64,000 nucleotides of DNA from Alcaligenaceae bacterium. Its GTDB lineage: Bacteria > Pseudomonadota > Gammaproteobacteria > Burkholderiales > Burkholderiaceae_B. The stretch covers positions 98,762-162,761 of the forward strand of contig JACCES010000011.1 of the NCBI GenBank assembly GCA_013416455.1. Direction: 5' to 3'. The notes under the pieces were generated by a model. That model was not told where the DNA came from and did not search any database. It worked only from the letters and a program-made list of their open reading frames with translations. Both the position numbers and the translations under genes were made by a program. Shown here piece by piece: positions 52,745 through 61,000 of this stretch. Within the stretch, counting starts at the first letter, position 1; each line of letters starts with the position of its first letter.

Positions 52745-53696
52745 GCGCGGGCAGGCCCTTTCGGCGGCCGCTGCCCTGGACGTGCTGGTGGTGGTGCCTG
52801 TCTACAACGGCGGCCCGCTCTGGCGGGAAGCCGCCCGGGCGCTGGCCCGCGCGCAAGCCTTCAGCCGCCACCGCGTCCGGGTCGAGGTGGTGGATTCATC
52901 GTCGCGCGACGGTTCGGCCGACGTGGCCCGCGAACAGGGCTTTCCTGTGGCGACCATTGCCAGCGCCGGCTTCGACCATGGCGGCACGCGCAACGCCGCG
53001 GTGCTGAACCAGCCCGCCGATGTCTATGTCTTTCTGACGCAGGACGCTGTGCTCGACCACCCCGCCGCGCTCGACACCCTGCTGGCCGCCTTCCAGAACC
53101 CGGAAGTTGCCGTGGCCTATGGCCGCCAGCTGCCGCATCGCGACGCCAACCCCATCGCCGCCCATGCCCGCGCCTTCAACTATGGTGCGCAAAGCCGCGT
53201 GGTCGGGCTGAAAGACCGAGCGCGCCTGGGCATCAAGACGGTTTTTGTTTCAAATTCGTTTGCGGCCTACCGGGCGACAGTCTTCAACGCCCTGGGGGGG
53301 TTTCCCGAACGCACCATCCTGAGCGAAGACATGTATCTGGCGGCGCGCGCCGTATTGGAGGGTTGCAAGGTGGCCTATGTATCGAATGCCTGCGTGCGGC
53401 ACTCGCACAACTACAGCCCGCTGGAAGAATTCCGCCGCTATTTCGACATCGGCGTGTTCCAGGCCGACCACGGCTGGATAGGTGAGCAGTTCGGCGCCGC
53501 CGAAGGCGAGGGACTGCGTTTCGTGAAATCGGAGGCCCGCCGGCTGCTGGGCCAGGCCCCCTTGTGGCTGCCACGTGCCTGCCTGCACAACGGCTTGAAG
53601 ATGCTCGGCTACCGCCTGGGCCGCCACTACAGCCGCCTGCCCCCTTCCTGGCGACCGCGCCTGAGCATGCAGCCGGGGTACTGGAAGGCGCGCTGA
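52731..53696 (+). CDS. Rhamnosyltransferase-like GT2 (WbbL/RfbF type)
   Basis: A 321-residue family 2 glycosyltransferase. VVVPVYNGGPLW starts the nucleotide-binding fold, VDSSSRDGSADVA follows; FDHGGTRNAA, FLTQDA and ILSEDMYLAARAV are typical of dTDP-rhamnosyltransferases. It likely adds L-rhamnose made by the rfb genes to the lipid-linked sugar. It is translationally coupled with the initiating transferase (14-base overlap). Sugar specificity is inferred from motifs and context. Confidence 0.87.
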   Translation: MHSPERGQALSAAAALDVLVVVPVYNGGPLWREAARALARAQAFSRHRVRVEVVDSSSRDGSADVAREQGFPVATIASAGFDHGGTRNAAVLNQPADVYVFLTQDAVLDHPAALDTLLAAFQNPEVAVAYGRQLPHRDANPIAAHARAFNYGAQSRVVGLKDRARLGIKTVFVSNSFAAYRATVFNALGGFPERTILSEDMYLAARAVLEGCKVAYVSNACVRHSHNYSPLEEFRRYFDIGVFQADHGWIGEQFGAAEGEGLRFVKSEARRLLGQAPLWLPRACLHNGLKMLGYRLGRHYSRLPPSWRPRLSMQPGYWKAR

Positions 53697-53717
53697 TCCG
53701 TGCTGCCCCGGCGCCGG

Positions 53718-53764
53718 TTCAGGCCGTGGCCACGCGCCGGGCGGGCACCGTGGGCCGCTCGCGT
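53718..53764. repeat. Direct repeat flanking higBA, right end of higA (copy 1)
   Basis: A 47-base sequence (TTCAGGCCGTGGCCACGCGC...) that codes the last residues of HigA recurs at 54493-54539 with 46 of 47 bases identical and in the same orientation. The two copies bracket the higBA module. Confidence 0.85.
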
Positions 53765-54015
53765 CGCCGGGCTTGCCATAGATCATGGGCAAGCTGACCC
53801 TGCAGCCAGCTTTCCGCACTGGGGCCGTCGAGCCATGCTTCGAGGCGCAAGGCCAGGTCGACACTGATGCCGGCCCTGCCATGCAGCACGCGGGAAAGCG
53901 TGACCCGGTTGATGCCCAGCTCTTGTGCTGCCTGGGTCACCGTCAGCCCCAGCGCCGGCAGCACATCGAGCCGCAGGGTCTCGCCGGGGTGCGGCGGATT
54001 GTGCATCCTGGTCAT
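53719..54015 (-). CDS. higA: HigA-type antitoxin (XRE family)
   Basis: A 98-residue helix-turn-helix protein: HPGETLRLDVLPALGLTVTQAAQELGINRVTLSRVLHGRAGIS is the HigA DNA-binding part, followed by LRLEAWLDGPSAESWLQGQLAHDLWQ. It neutralises HigB and represses the operon. The toxin gene is upstream by 13 bases, the usual inverted order of higBA. The last 15 codons are duplicated upstream of higB (54493-54539), see repeats. Confidence 0.92.
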   Translation of the reverse strand: MTRMHNPPHPGETLRLDVLPALGLTVTQAAQELGINRVTLSRVLHGRAGISVDLALRLEAWLDGPSAESWLQGQLAHDLWQARRRERPTVPARRVATA

Positions 54016-54028
54016 AGGGATAACTCCA

Positions 54029-54307
54029 TCAGTGATAGTCTTGGTAGTTGAGCAGGACTGCATCTTCCCCATCAAACACGAAGGTCAATCGCCAGTTGCC
54101 GCTCACGGTGACTGCCCAATGCCCTGCCAGGTTGCCGGACAAGGGATGCAGATTCCACCCTGGCATGTTCATGTCGCGTGGGCGGGTGGAATCGTCCAAC
54201 TGTCTGAGCTGCCGAGCGAGTCGTGGCGCGTGATCCGCCCGGATGCCCGCTTTACTGCCTGTTTCAAAGAAAAACTGCAGTCCCTTGTGTTTGAAGTGTT
54301 TGATCAT
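54029..54307 (-). CDS. higB: HigB-type toxin (RelE/ParE superfamily)
   Basis: A 92-residue ribosome-dependent mRNA interferase of the HigB group, beginning MIKHFKHKGLQFFFETGSKAGI and containing MNMPGWNLHPLSGNLAGHWAVTVSGNWRLTFVFD, the standard family signature, with YQDYH at the end. It is first in the operon. A partly symmetrical GTAG-N9-CTAC at 54322-54338 upstream may be the operator. Confidence 0.94.
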   Translation of the reverse strand: MIKHFKHKGLQFFFETGSKAGIRADHAPRLARQLRQLDDSTRPRDMNMPGWNLHPLSGNLAGHWAVTVSGNWRLTFVFDGEDAVLLNYQDYH

Positions 54308-54492
54308 GCTCAGCCTTTATTGTAGTGCTATACGCTACGATTTGTCAGTAGGGGGGAGGGTTCCCGCGCATCACGCTTCCTCCGTCCGGACGTCGCCAAG
54401 CAACCATGGCGCAGCCGGAAGGGCGCCGCCACAACGAGTGAACGGAATCATCCCTGTGGAAACTCGCCAGCGCGAGTATCGTGTCACTGGCT

Positions 54493-54539
54493 TTCAGGCC
54501 GTGGCCACGCGCCGGGCGGGCACCGTGGCCCGCTCGCGT
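54493..54539. repeat. Direct repeat flanking higBA (copy 2), relic of a second higA end
   Basis: The second 47-base copy, on the minus strand, reads RERATVPARRVATA-stop, the same C-terminus as HigA. No other HigA sequence precedes it, so it is the tail of a lost second higA or the mark of insertion by recombination. The rest of 54308-54632 shows no gene; it must hold the divergent higBA and tolC promoters. Confidence 0.75.
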
Positions 54540-54632
54540 TCAGCCGGCGTTCATCTGCCCGATTGCGGCTTTGGCTAAAATGCCCCATTCTCCACTTTGG
54601 CCGGCGCTGCCGCGTTCGCCTTCAGGAAACCC

Positions 54633-56213
54633 ATGCCGTACCCGGATATCCCGCCTTTTCGTTTGCGCTGTCTGATCGCCGCGGCCCTGGCCGTTCTTGG
54701 CGTCGCGGCGCTGGCGGAACCAGCGGGGGCGGCCGCGGCATTCCCGGACGCCACGCCAGCGGAAATGGCGGCGGGCGGGGCATTCCCGGCATCCGGGAAG
54801 GCGGCTGGCCCTTCCCGGCCCGGCAGTGCCGCCCAGGCCGCCATCGTGGCCCGGCCGGGGTTCACGCTCGAACCACCGTCCCTGGGTCAGCCCGGCTGGA
54901 ATCTGTCCACCCTGCAGCAATTGAACACGGCGGCGGCCGGGGGGGCGCTCGATCTGGCCCATGCCTGGCGCCTGACCGTGCTGCACGACCCCAACTACCA
55001 CGCCGCCCTGAGCGCCCGCGGCGCCGCGCAGACCGAAAGACGCCAGGGCCGCGCGGCCCTGCTGCCTCAGGTGAACGCCGGCTACTCGCGCAACCGCATC
55101 ACCGGCGATCAGACGCAGTACGACGCGATGGGCCAGGGCCACATCTTTGATCTCGACTACGATTCCACCAATGCCTATATACAGTTACAGCAGCCCATCA
55201 TCAATTATGGGCGCTACGCCGACTTCCGCCGAGGCATCGCGCGGGCCGACCTGGGTATCGCCGAATTCCACGCGCGCGAACAGGGCACGGCACTGACTCT
55301 TTCACAGGTTTACCTGCGGGCGCTGCGAACCGATACGGAATGGCGGTTGGCCGAACAATTGGCCGATTCCCTCGAAAAGCAGGCCATCGCCCAGGACCGC
55401 CTGTTCGAAGCCAACGAAGGCGACCGCGTCGACGCCCAGGAAACCCGCGCACGGCTCGCCCTGGCCCGTTCTGAAGTCATCCGTGCCCGCGACGCCCGCG
55501 ATGTTGCTCTGCGCGAGCTGGCGGCCATGACCGGCGGGGCGGAAGGCCCATTGGCCGCTTTGCGTCCGCAGGCGCCGCCGCCGGTGCCCAGGCCGGCCAG
55601 CCTGGACGAATGGCGCGCCCGGGTCTCGCAGGCCAACCCCGCCGTCCAGGTCGCCCGCGAAACGCTGCGTGTGGCCGAAGCCGAGCTGCAGCGCGCCACC
55701 GGCCGCTACCTGCCCACTCTCGACCTTGTCGTCGGCTACGCCAAGGCCGACAGCGAGAACCTGTCCAGCCTCAGCCAGCGCACCAACACCTGGAGCGCCG
55801 GCCTGCACGCCAGCATCCCCCTGTTCAGCGGCGGCTACGACACCGCCAACCGCGCCCGGGCCAGCGCCGAAGTCGAAAAAGCCCGCCAGGAGCTCCGTGC
55901 CGCCCAGGAAGCGGCCGAAGCCGAAGCTGTCCGCCAGTACACCGCTGTCGTGGGCGGCGCCGACCGCATCCGCGCCCTGCGTGCGGCGGTCGAATCCTCG
56001 GAACAGAGCCTCGAAGCCGCACAAGCCTCTTATCAATATGGTGTCCGCAGCAACGTCGATGTGTTGCGCAGCCAGGACCGCCTCTACGAAGCCAGGCTGG
56101 AACTGGCCGATGCCCGTCTTTCCAGCCTGGAAGCCCTGACCGCGCTGTGGGCGGCCACCGGAGAGCTGAATGAAAATCGTTTCCAGGAAGTGTCGAACAC
56201 CCATCTGGAATGA
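54633..56213 (+). CDS. TolC-family outer membrane protein
   Basis: A 526-residue outer membrane channel subunit. After a signal peptide (hydrophobic to about AEPAGAAAA) and a low-complexity segment there are two repeats of the TolC fold: LDLAHAWRLTVLHDPNYHAALSARGAA opens the first, with QQPIINYGRYADFRRG; the second has SQANPAVQVARETLRVAEAEL and IPLFSGGYDTANRARASAE, and ends SYQYGVRSNVDVLRSQDRLYEARLELADARL. It matches the type I secretion TolC subgroup. ATG 54633 has AGGAAA upstream. The next gene is a secreted RTX-like protein, its likely cargo; no ABC or membrane fusion partner is present. Confidence 0.9.
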   Translation: MPYPDIPPFRLRCLIAAALAVLGVAALAEPAGAAAAFPDATPAEMAAGGAFPASGKAAGPSRPGSAAQAAIVARPGFTLEPPSLGQPGWNLSTLQQLNTAAAGGALDLAHAWRLTVLHDPNYHAALSARGAAQTERRQGRAALLPQVNAGYSRNRITGDQTQYDAMGQGHIFDLDYDSTNAYIQLQQPIINYGRYADFRRGIARADLGIAEFHAREQGTALTLSQVYLRALRTDTEWRLAEQLADSLEKQAIAQDRLFEANEGDRVDAQETRARLALARSEVIRARDARDVALRELAAMTGGAEGPLAALRPQAPPPVPRPASLDEWRARVSQANPAVQVARETLRVAEAELQRATGRYLPTLDLVVGYAKADSENLSSLSQRTNTWSAGLHASIPLFSGGYDTANRARASAEVEKARQELRAAQEAAEAEAVRQYTAVVGGADRIRALRAAVESSEQSLEAAQASYQYGVRSNVDVLRSQDRLYEARLELADARLSSLEALTALWAATGELNENRFQEVSNTHLE

Positions 56214-56569
56214 CTGTCTCCCCCCGGTTTAACCCTAGATTACGTTGCTAATATGCAACTTTAAGTTGCCTACCCCGCAACATCGGTACGACAAACGACG
56301 CCGCAATGCGGTACAGTCAAATGCATCCTGCGAATTGGCGGGAGTCAGCTGGCGCACCGAACCGCACTCGGTGCGCCCGGCAATCGCGTTTAACTCGTGA
56401 GTGATACACATCGTTCCGGTAAAGCGGCTTCAATTGACAGAGAGTTTCATTCTGTTTAGACTCCGCCGATGTTACTGGATGCTGGGATTGCGACGTAGGT
56501 CGGGTGGCCGGCTAACAGTTAACATCCATCGATGGGTGTGACCCGCAACACATAGGACGACTATTTACT
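56214..56569. promoter_or_regulatory. Long leader and promoter region of the surface protein gene
   Basis: A 356-base non-coding region. At 56255-56269 is a perfect 15-base palindrome GCAACTT-T-AAGTTGC. A good sigma-70 promoter is TTGACA (56434-56439), 17 bases, TAGACT (56457-56462), giving an untranslated leader of about 100 bases. AGGA at 56554-56557 is 12 bases from the ATG. Long leaders are common for very abundant surface-layer mRNAs (inference). Confidence 0.55.
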
Positions 56570-59500
56570 ATGGCTAATCCGTACTTCAATGCCCAGTACT
56601 ACCTGACCACCAATCAGGACGTTTTTAACGCAGGCATCAATACTCCCGAGGGTGCGTGGAACCACTACGTGCAGTATGGCGCTGCCGAAGGGCGTAGCCC
56701 CACTCCCTGGTTCGACAGCGTTTACTACCTCAATCAGAATCCTGATCTGGCTACTGCTGGCCTGTCTGCGAGTGAATTGTTCGATCATTTCACCACCTAC
56801 GGTATCGAAGAAGGTCGTCAGCCGTCTGCAGACGCCAATGTCAATGACGCAACCCTGAAGGTCTACGCCGAAAAGAACGCAGACCTGCAAACGGCCTTCG
56901 GTATCGACGACCTCGACAACATCACCCCCGAACAGTACACACTGCTGGCCCAGCACCTGTATGCCTACGGTTACAAGGAAGACCGCGACGGCAACCCCAT
57001 AGGTAATGCTGGCGACACCTTCACGCTCACTACGGATGCCGATGACCTCTCCGGCACAGACGGCAACGATGTTTTCGTAGCCCCGCTTGACCGTGGCATC
57101 CTGCCGGTCACCGAACAAACGCTGCAAAGCTTCGACACGCTGGATGGCCGCGGTGGCTACGATGTGCTCGAAGCCCAGCTTAATGGTTTTTCGGGCCTTT
57201 TCGACGCCGAGAACCCGGTCATCACCAACATTGAACAGTATGACCTGACCGTTGCATCCGATAGTGCTTGGGGCGGCCTGGATCTTGCCCGTGCCAGCGG
57301 TTACGAAGTCCTGCACAACCTTAATTCCCGCGGCGACCTCGACCTCGGCAATGTCAATCTCAGCGACGAAGGCGACGCCCCGGCCATTTGGCTGACCAAC
57401 GTGCGTGGCAATACTGGCATCGATTACGATAGCAGCGTAAGCGCCGTCGATGTACAAAACGTAGTGGCCAGCCAGGTTGGCAGCGCAGCCAACTCCGTCA
57501 ACCTGCGCGTCGATGTCATCGCCACCAGCGCAGGTATCAACACGCTCAATCTGGACGTTTCCAATGGCGTGTACCTGAACCTCAGCCGCGATGCCCAGCG
57601 TGTCGAGAACCTGAACATCACTGGTCAGGGCGTGCTCGCGCTGACGGCTTCAACCAACTTTGTGAACCTGGTTGCGCTGGACAGTGTCGGCTACACCGGC
57701 AACCTCAGCCTGGACGTCTCCGGCAGCGCAGACCTTGAAACCGTCGACACCGGCATCGGCAACGACCGCGTCGTCGTCAGCAATTCGGCCGTAGACGGTG
57801 AACTTGCCGTCGATATGGGCGAAGGCGAAAACGTACTGGCCGTTGCTGGCGTTCAGGGTTCAACCACCATTAGCGGTCTGGATTTCACCGGTGGTGTGGA
57901 AAACGTCCAGACGCTCGAGTTCACCGACCACATTAAGCTGTGGCACTCCGGAGTCCCTTCTCTGGACCTGACCGGGTTCGATGAAAACCTGGGCACAGTG
58001 CTGTTCAGCGAAGGTCTTGACGGCAATGGCAACGAACTGACACTCATCAGCCCTAACGCCGACCTGGCCCTGGTTTCCAATGGTGATTTCGATGATGTTG
58101 ACCTGCACACTGTCGGCGTACAGAACCTGACCATCAGTGTCGACAATCTCAATGGTTGGCTGGACATCGACAACCTGAGCGGTGCTGAACTCGAAACGCT
58201 GACTCTGAATCAAACCAACGGCGACGGCAATATCTGGCTGGATATCACCAGCGATGCGGCGCATGATGTCACCGCACTGCAGTCGATCACGGCAACAGCC
58301 GTAGGGGATGCGTCTGTCGAGATCGATGCAAGCGGCGCGGACGCAGACGTGAACAGCTTGACCACGATCAATGTAACGTCGACGGGCGGTGATGCCGGGG
58401 TGGAACTGCAAGGCGTTGCCGGGCAGCCATTTGTGGCTGGTGTGCAACAGGTGCAGGGGCTGGAAATCAGCACGTCAGCGGGTGTGAACACCGGCCTTCT
58501 CAGCCGTACCACTTCTGGTCAAGTGACCTTCGCCAGCGACCTGTTCCCTGGCGGCACTCTTACCGTTCCATATCACACGCAAACAACCGTCTTCAATAAC
58601 TCTGCAGCAAACCACACTGCAGGCGCCATCAACGACATTATCGCCGTCCTGAACGCTGGTAATTATGGATTCACGGCGTCCAGCGATGCAGCAGGAAAGA
58701 TCAAGTTGGTTTGGGATGATGCCAGTGATGAGCAGCACCCTGACGTCAACATTATTAACGTTGTTCCCCTCACGGAAGGCGTCCAAGGCACTCTGAACGC
58801 TGCTCTTGATCCTGCCGCCAACGTTCCTGGTGAAGCGGAAGTGCCGATGGAAATTGGCCAGGGCTTTGAAGCACTGACCGACATCGTGGTCGATGCAGCA
58901 GAAGACGCCGAGGTTGATTTGACTGATGTCTACGGCGATGTCGATGGATTTACGGTTAATGCAACGGCTGTCGAAGATGTTGACGTCTGGCTGAACAATA
59001 CAGGTGCAACAGAAGTGACCGTGTCGGCAGGTGCCGACGCTTACATCGATGTCTGGGGCGACACTTACGGCAACCGGGATCTGGTTAGCATTACCGTCGT
59101 TGCCGACGAGGCTGAGGTGTGGCTGGCAGACGACCTGGCCAGCTTCGATGTACTGGACGTCTCCAATGTGGCAACCTATGTAATGGTTGACGCGTCTGGG
59201 GCTGACTTTGGCTCCCTGGCTCTCGGCGAGTTCATCACATACCAAATTGGCGCAACCAACGACGGTGATAACGCGACGACCGATGTCGACTTCACCGCTA
59301 ACATTGCTCGTGAAATGTTCAGCTTCGTTGCCGATGATATCGGCAATGTAGTGATCACGGACTTCACTTGGGGTAATGATCCGGTGGCTGGCGATCGTCT
59401 CGATCTCTCGGCCTTCGCATCGAATGCCGGTCAACTGGTGTTCTCAGATGTCGGTGGTGACCTCGTCATTACCGATCTGGCTGGCGGTCTGAGCGACTTC

Positions 59501-59575
59501 GGCGGTTCTATCACCATCGTTGGTGCAGCTGGTGATGCTGCTGATGTAGCTGCGTTCAACATCATCTATGGCTAA
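56570..59575 (+). CDS. RTX/S-layer-like secreted surface protein
   Basis: A 1001-residue acidic protein with no cysteine and no N-terminal signal peptide. Residues 1-140 hold three copies of a motif with Y-x3-N-x-D and H-x3-Y-G-x3-E-x-R (YYLTTNQDV, YYLNQNPDL, YAEKNADL). One RTX-like LSGTDGNDVF follows near 160-169, then about 700 residues of beta-rich repeats full of Asp, Asn, Thr and Val. The end (VITDFTWGNDPVAGDRLDLSAF, then the last 60 residues ending FNIIYG) looks like a C-terminal type I secretion signal. The plan fits Caulobacter RsaA-like calcium-dependent S-layers or adhesins. Codon use is more even than the neighbours, as in strongly expressed genes. Between tolC and sapC. Confidence 0.7.
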   Translation: MANPYFNAQYYLTTNQDVFNAGINTPEGAWNHYVQYGAAEGRSPTPWFDSVYYLNQNPDLATAGLSASELFDHFTTYGIEEGRQPSADANVNDATLKVYAEKNADLQTAFGIDDLDNITPEQYTLLAQHLYAYGYKEDRDGNPIGNAGDTFTLTTDADDLSGTDGNDVFVAPLDRGILPVTEQTLQSFDTLDGRGGYDVLEAQLNGFSGLFDAENPVITNIEQYDLTVASDSAWGGLDLARASGYEVLHNLNSRGDLDLGNVNLSDEGDAPAIWLTNVRGNTGIDYDSSVSAVDVQNVVASQVGSAANSVNLRVDVIATSAGINTLNLDVSNGVYLNLSRDAQRVENLNITGQGVLALTASTNFVNLVALDSVGYTGNLSLDVSGSADLETVDTGIGNDRVVVSNSAVDGELAVDMGEGENVLAVAGVQGSTTISGLDFTGGVENVQTLEFTDHIKLWHSGVPSLDLTGFDENLGTVLFSEGLDGNGNELTLISPNADLALVSNGDFDDVDLHTVGVQNLTISVDNLNGWLDIDNLSGAELETLTLNQTNGDGNIWLDITSDAAHDVTALQSITATAVGDASVEIDASGADADVNSLTTINVTSTGGDAGVELQGVAGQPFVAGVQQVQGLEISTSAGVNTGLLSRTTSGQVTFASDLFPGGTLTVPYHTQTTVFNNSAANHTAGAINDIIAVLNAGNYGFTASSDAAGKIKLVWDDASDEQHPDVNIINVVPLTEGVQGTLNAALDPAANVPGEAEVPMEIGQGFEALTDIVVDAAEDAEVDLTDVYGDVDGFTVNATAVEDVDVWLNNTGATEVTVSAGADAYIDVWGDTYGNRDLVSITVVADEAEVWLADDLASFDVLDVSNVATYVMVDASGADFGSLALGEFITYQIGATNDGDNATTDVDFTANIAREMFSFVADDIGNVVITDFTWGNDPVAGDRLDLSAFASNAGQLVFSDVGGDLVITDLAGGLSDFGGSITIVGAAGDAADVAAFNIIYG

Positions 59576-59671
59576 TCCACGTTCGATTAGATAAATAGAG
59601 ATAAAACGGGGGGGCTCCGGCTCCTCTTCTACCGGTTATCAGGTAGTACACTGCTAGTATCGCAGTAACAG

Positions 59672-59695
59672 CAAGGGGAGCTTCGGCTCCCCTTG
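59672..59695 (+). terminator. Rho-independent terminator after the surface protein gene
   Basis: A perfect 10-bp stem CAAGGGGAGC / GCTCCCCTTG with a UUCG tetraloop (59682-59685), followed by TTTCTTCC. It separates the surface protein gene from sapC, so full-level transcription would end here, while some read-through could feed sapC. Confidence 0.85.
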
Positions 59696-59715
59696 TTTCT
59701 TCCTGGAGGCTCACG

Positions 59716-60516
59716 ATGTTCAAGCGCAAGGAAGCCCTGAAGCCCGCCCAGCACGGCGGGCTCAGGGTCTTTGAAACCAATGATTACTCCTACGCCCGCG
59801 GCGAGGTGCTGGCGCCCATCGTCTTTGATGAAATGGCCGACATCGCCCGCGAATACCCCATTGTCTTTCCCGATAACCAGTCCGGCCTGCCCTGCGCCCT
59901 GCTGGGCATTGAAGACGGGCAGAACGCCTACGTGGATGACCAGGGCCGCTGGCAGGGTATTTATATACCCGCCCATATCCGACGCTATCCCTTCATGCTG
60001 GGCCAGACCGATCAGCCCGCGGCGTCGTCGGCACAGGGCAAGAATCGCTACCTTGTCCTGTTCGACCCCGATGCGCCGCATTTCCAGGATGCCAACGGCC
60101 ATCCTGTCTTTACCCCGGCCGGCGGGCTGACACCCCACGCGCAACGCCGCCTGGCGTTGTTGGAAAGCATCCAGAAGGCGGTACCCGCCACGCAAGCCCT
60201 GGTGGCGGCCATCGACGCGCTGGGTCTGCTGGTGGAGCGCACGATACAGGTCAACAAGGGCGGCAAGCTGACCAATGTGGTCAAGGGCCTGAAAGTCGTC
60301 GACGAAAAAAAGCTCAACCAGCTGCCCGAAGCCGACTTCGTCAGCTTGCGCAACACGGGCGCTTTGCCCCTGGTCTATGCCCACCTGCTGTCGTGGGCCA
60401 ATTTCCGTCAGGGTCCGCTGGCCGGAAAATATCCTGATCTGGCGGCCAAACCCGCCGGCAAAGACCCCGCTTTCCTTTTTGAAAGCGACATCATCGGTTT
60501 TTCCGGCCTGTCCTGA
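59716..60516 (+). CDS. sapC: SapC-family protein
   Basis: A 266-residue SapC protein (PF07277), named from the Campylobacter fetus S-layer secretion locus; its exact role is unknown. Family features are FETNDYSYARGEVLAPIVFDEMADIAREYPIVFPDNQS, the NAYVDDQGRWQGIYIPAHIRRYPFML segment, and LDALGLLVERTIQVNKGG-like text near the middle. It is a soluble cytoplasmic protein with no signal peptide. It follows the surface protein behind a terminator and comes before a small DUF6447-like gene; the co-location supports a role in S-layer export or assembly. Confidence 0.88.
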   Translation: MFKRKEALKPAQHGGLRVFETNDYSYARGEVLAPIVFDEMADIAREYPIVFPDNQSGLPCALLGIEDGQNAYVDDQGRWQGIYIPAHIRRYPFMLGQTDQPAASSAQGKNRYLVLFDPDAPHFQDANGHPVFTPAGGLTPHAQRRLALLESIQKAVPATQALVAAIDALGLLVERTIQVNKGGKLTNVVKGLKVVDEKKLNQLPEADFVSLRNTGALPLVYAHLLSWANFRQGPLAGKYPDLAAKPAGKDPAFLFESDIIGFSGLS

Positions 60517-60587
60517 CGGCACAACCCTATCCCTGGCGCCGCTTCGGCGCGCAGCCCGCTTATTTCTCATTACAAGGAGATGCCGTA

Positions 60588-60791
60588 ATGGCCGAACCAC
60601 AAACCATCACTATCGACAATCGCAAGTACGAGCTGGGCGAGTTGACCGAGCACGCACGCGCGCAAATCATCAATCTGCGCGTAGTGGACGAGGAAATTGC
60701 CAAGATTGAACGGCACCTGACCATTTTCAAGACCGCCAGGGCCGCCTACGCACACACGCTGAAAGCGGAACTTGAAAAATCGGCGCCCTAG
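60588..60791 (+). CDS. Small DUF6447-like protein
   Basis: A 67-residue protein, MAEPQTITIDNRKYELGELT then a helical part (RAQIINLRVVDEEIAKIERHL, and TARAAYAHTLKAELEKS). I recognise it as the small DUF6447 type (a short beta hairpin and a long helix), of unknown function. A good AAGGAGA site precedes the ATG. It is 71 bases after sapC in the same direction, so probably co-transcribed. It may be an accessory or chaperone of the surface protein (inference). Confidence 0.75.
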   Translation: MAEPQTITIDNRKYELGELTEHARAQIINLRVVDEEIAKIERHLTIFKTARAAYAHTLKAELEKSAP

Positions 60792-61000
60792 TAAATAGGG
60801 GGGGCAGACTACGATTTTTCTGGCGCCTACCGGCGGAAGAGGCGCCGTCTCGAAGCTTGATGCGTACTGGTTCAAGAGCAACGCGATCCTGAGCCATGGC
60901 GTAAATCCACGCATGGACGACCTCCTGCACCACCCGCTCGCCGCCCATCCGTTCGAATTTACAGTTGGTGTTCCTGATATGCCCTTATCGGACCACCCAC
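60792..61000. other. 209-base gap with no clear gene
   Basis: Begins with a run of G (about 60798-60804) and reads in one plus frame as LDAYWFKSNAILSHGVNPRM then DDLLHHPLAAHPFEF, which could be the C-terminal scrap of a transposase, but I cannot assign it to a family. The start of the Rpn nuclease gene lies at its right end. Confidence 0.3.
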
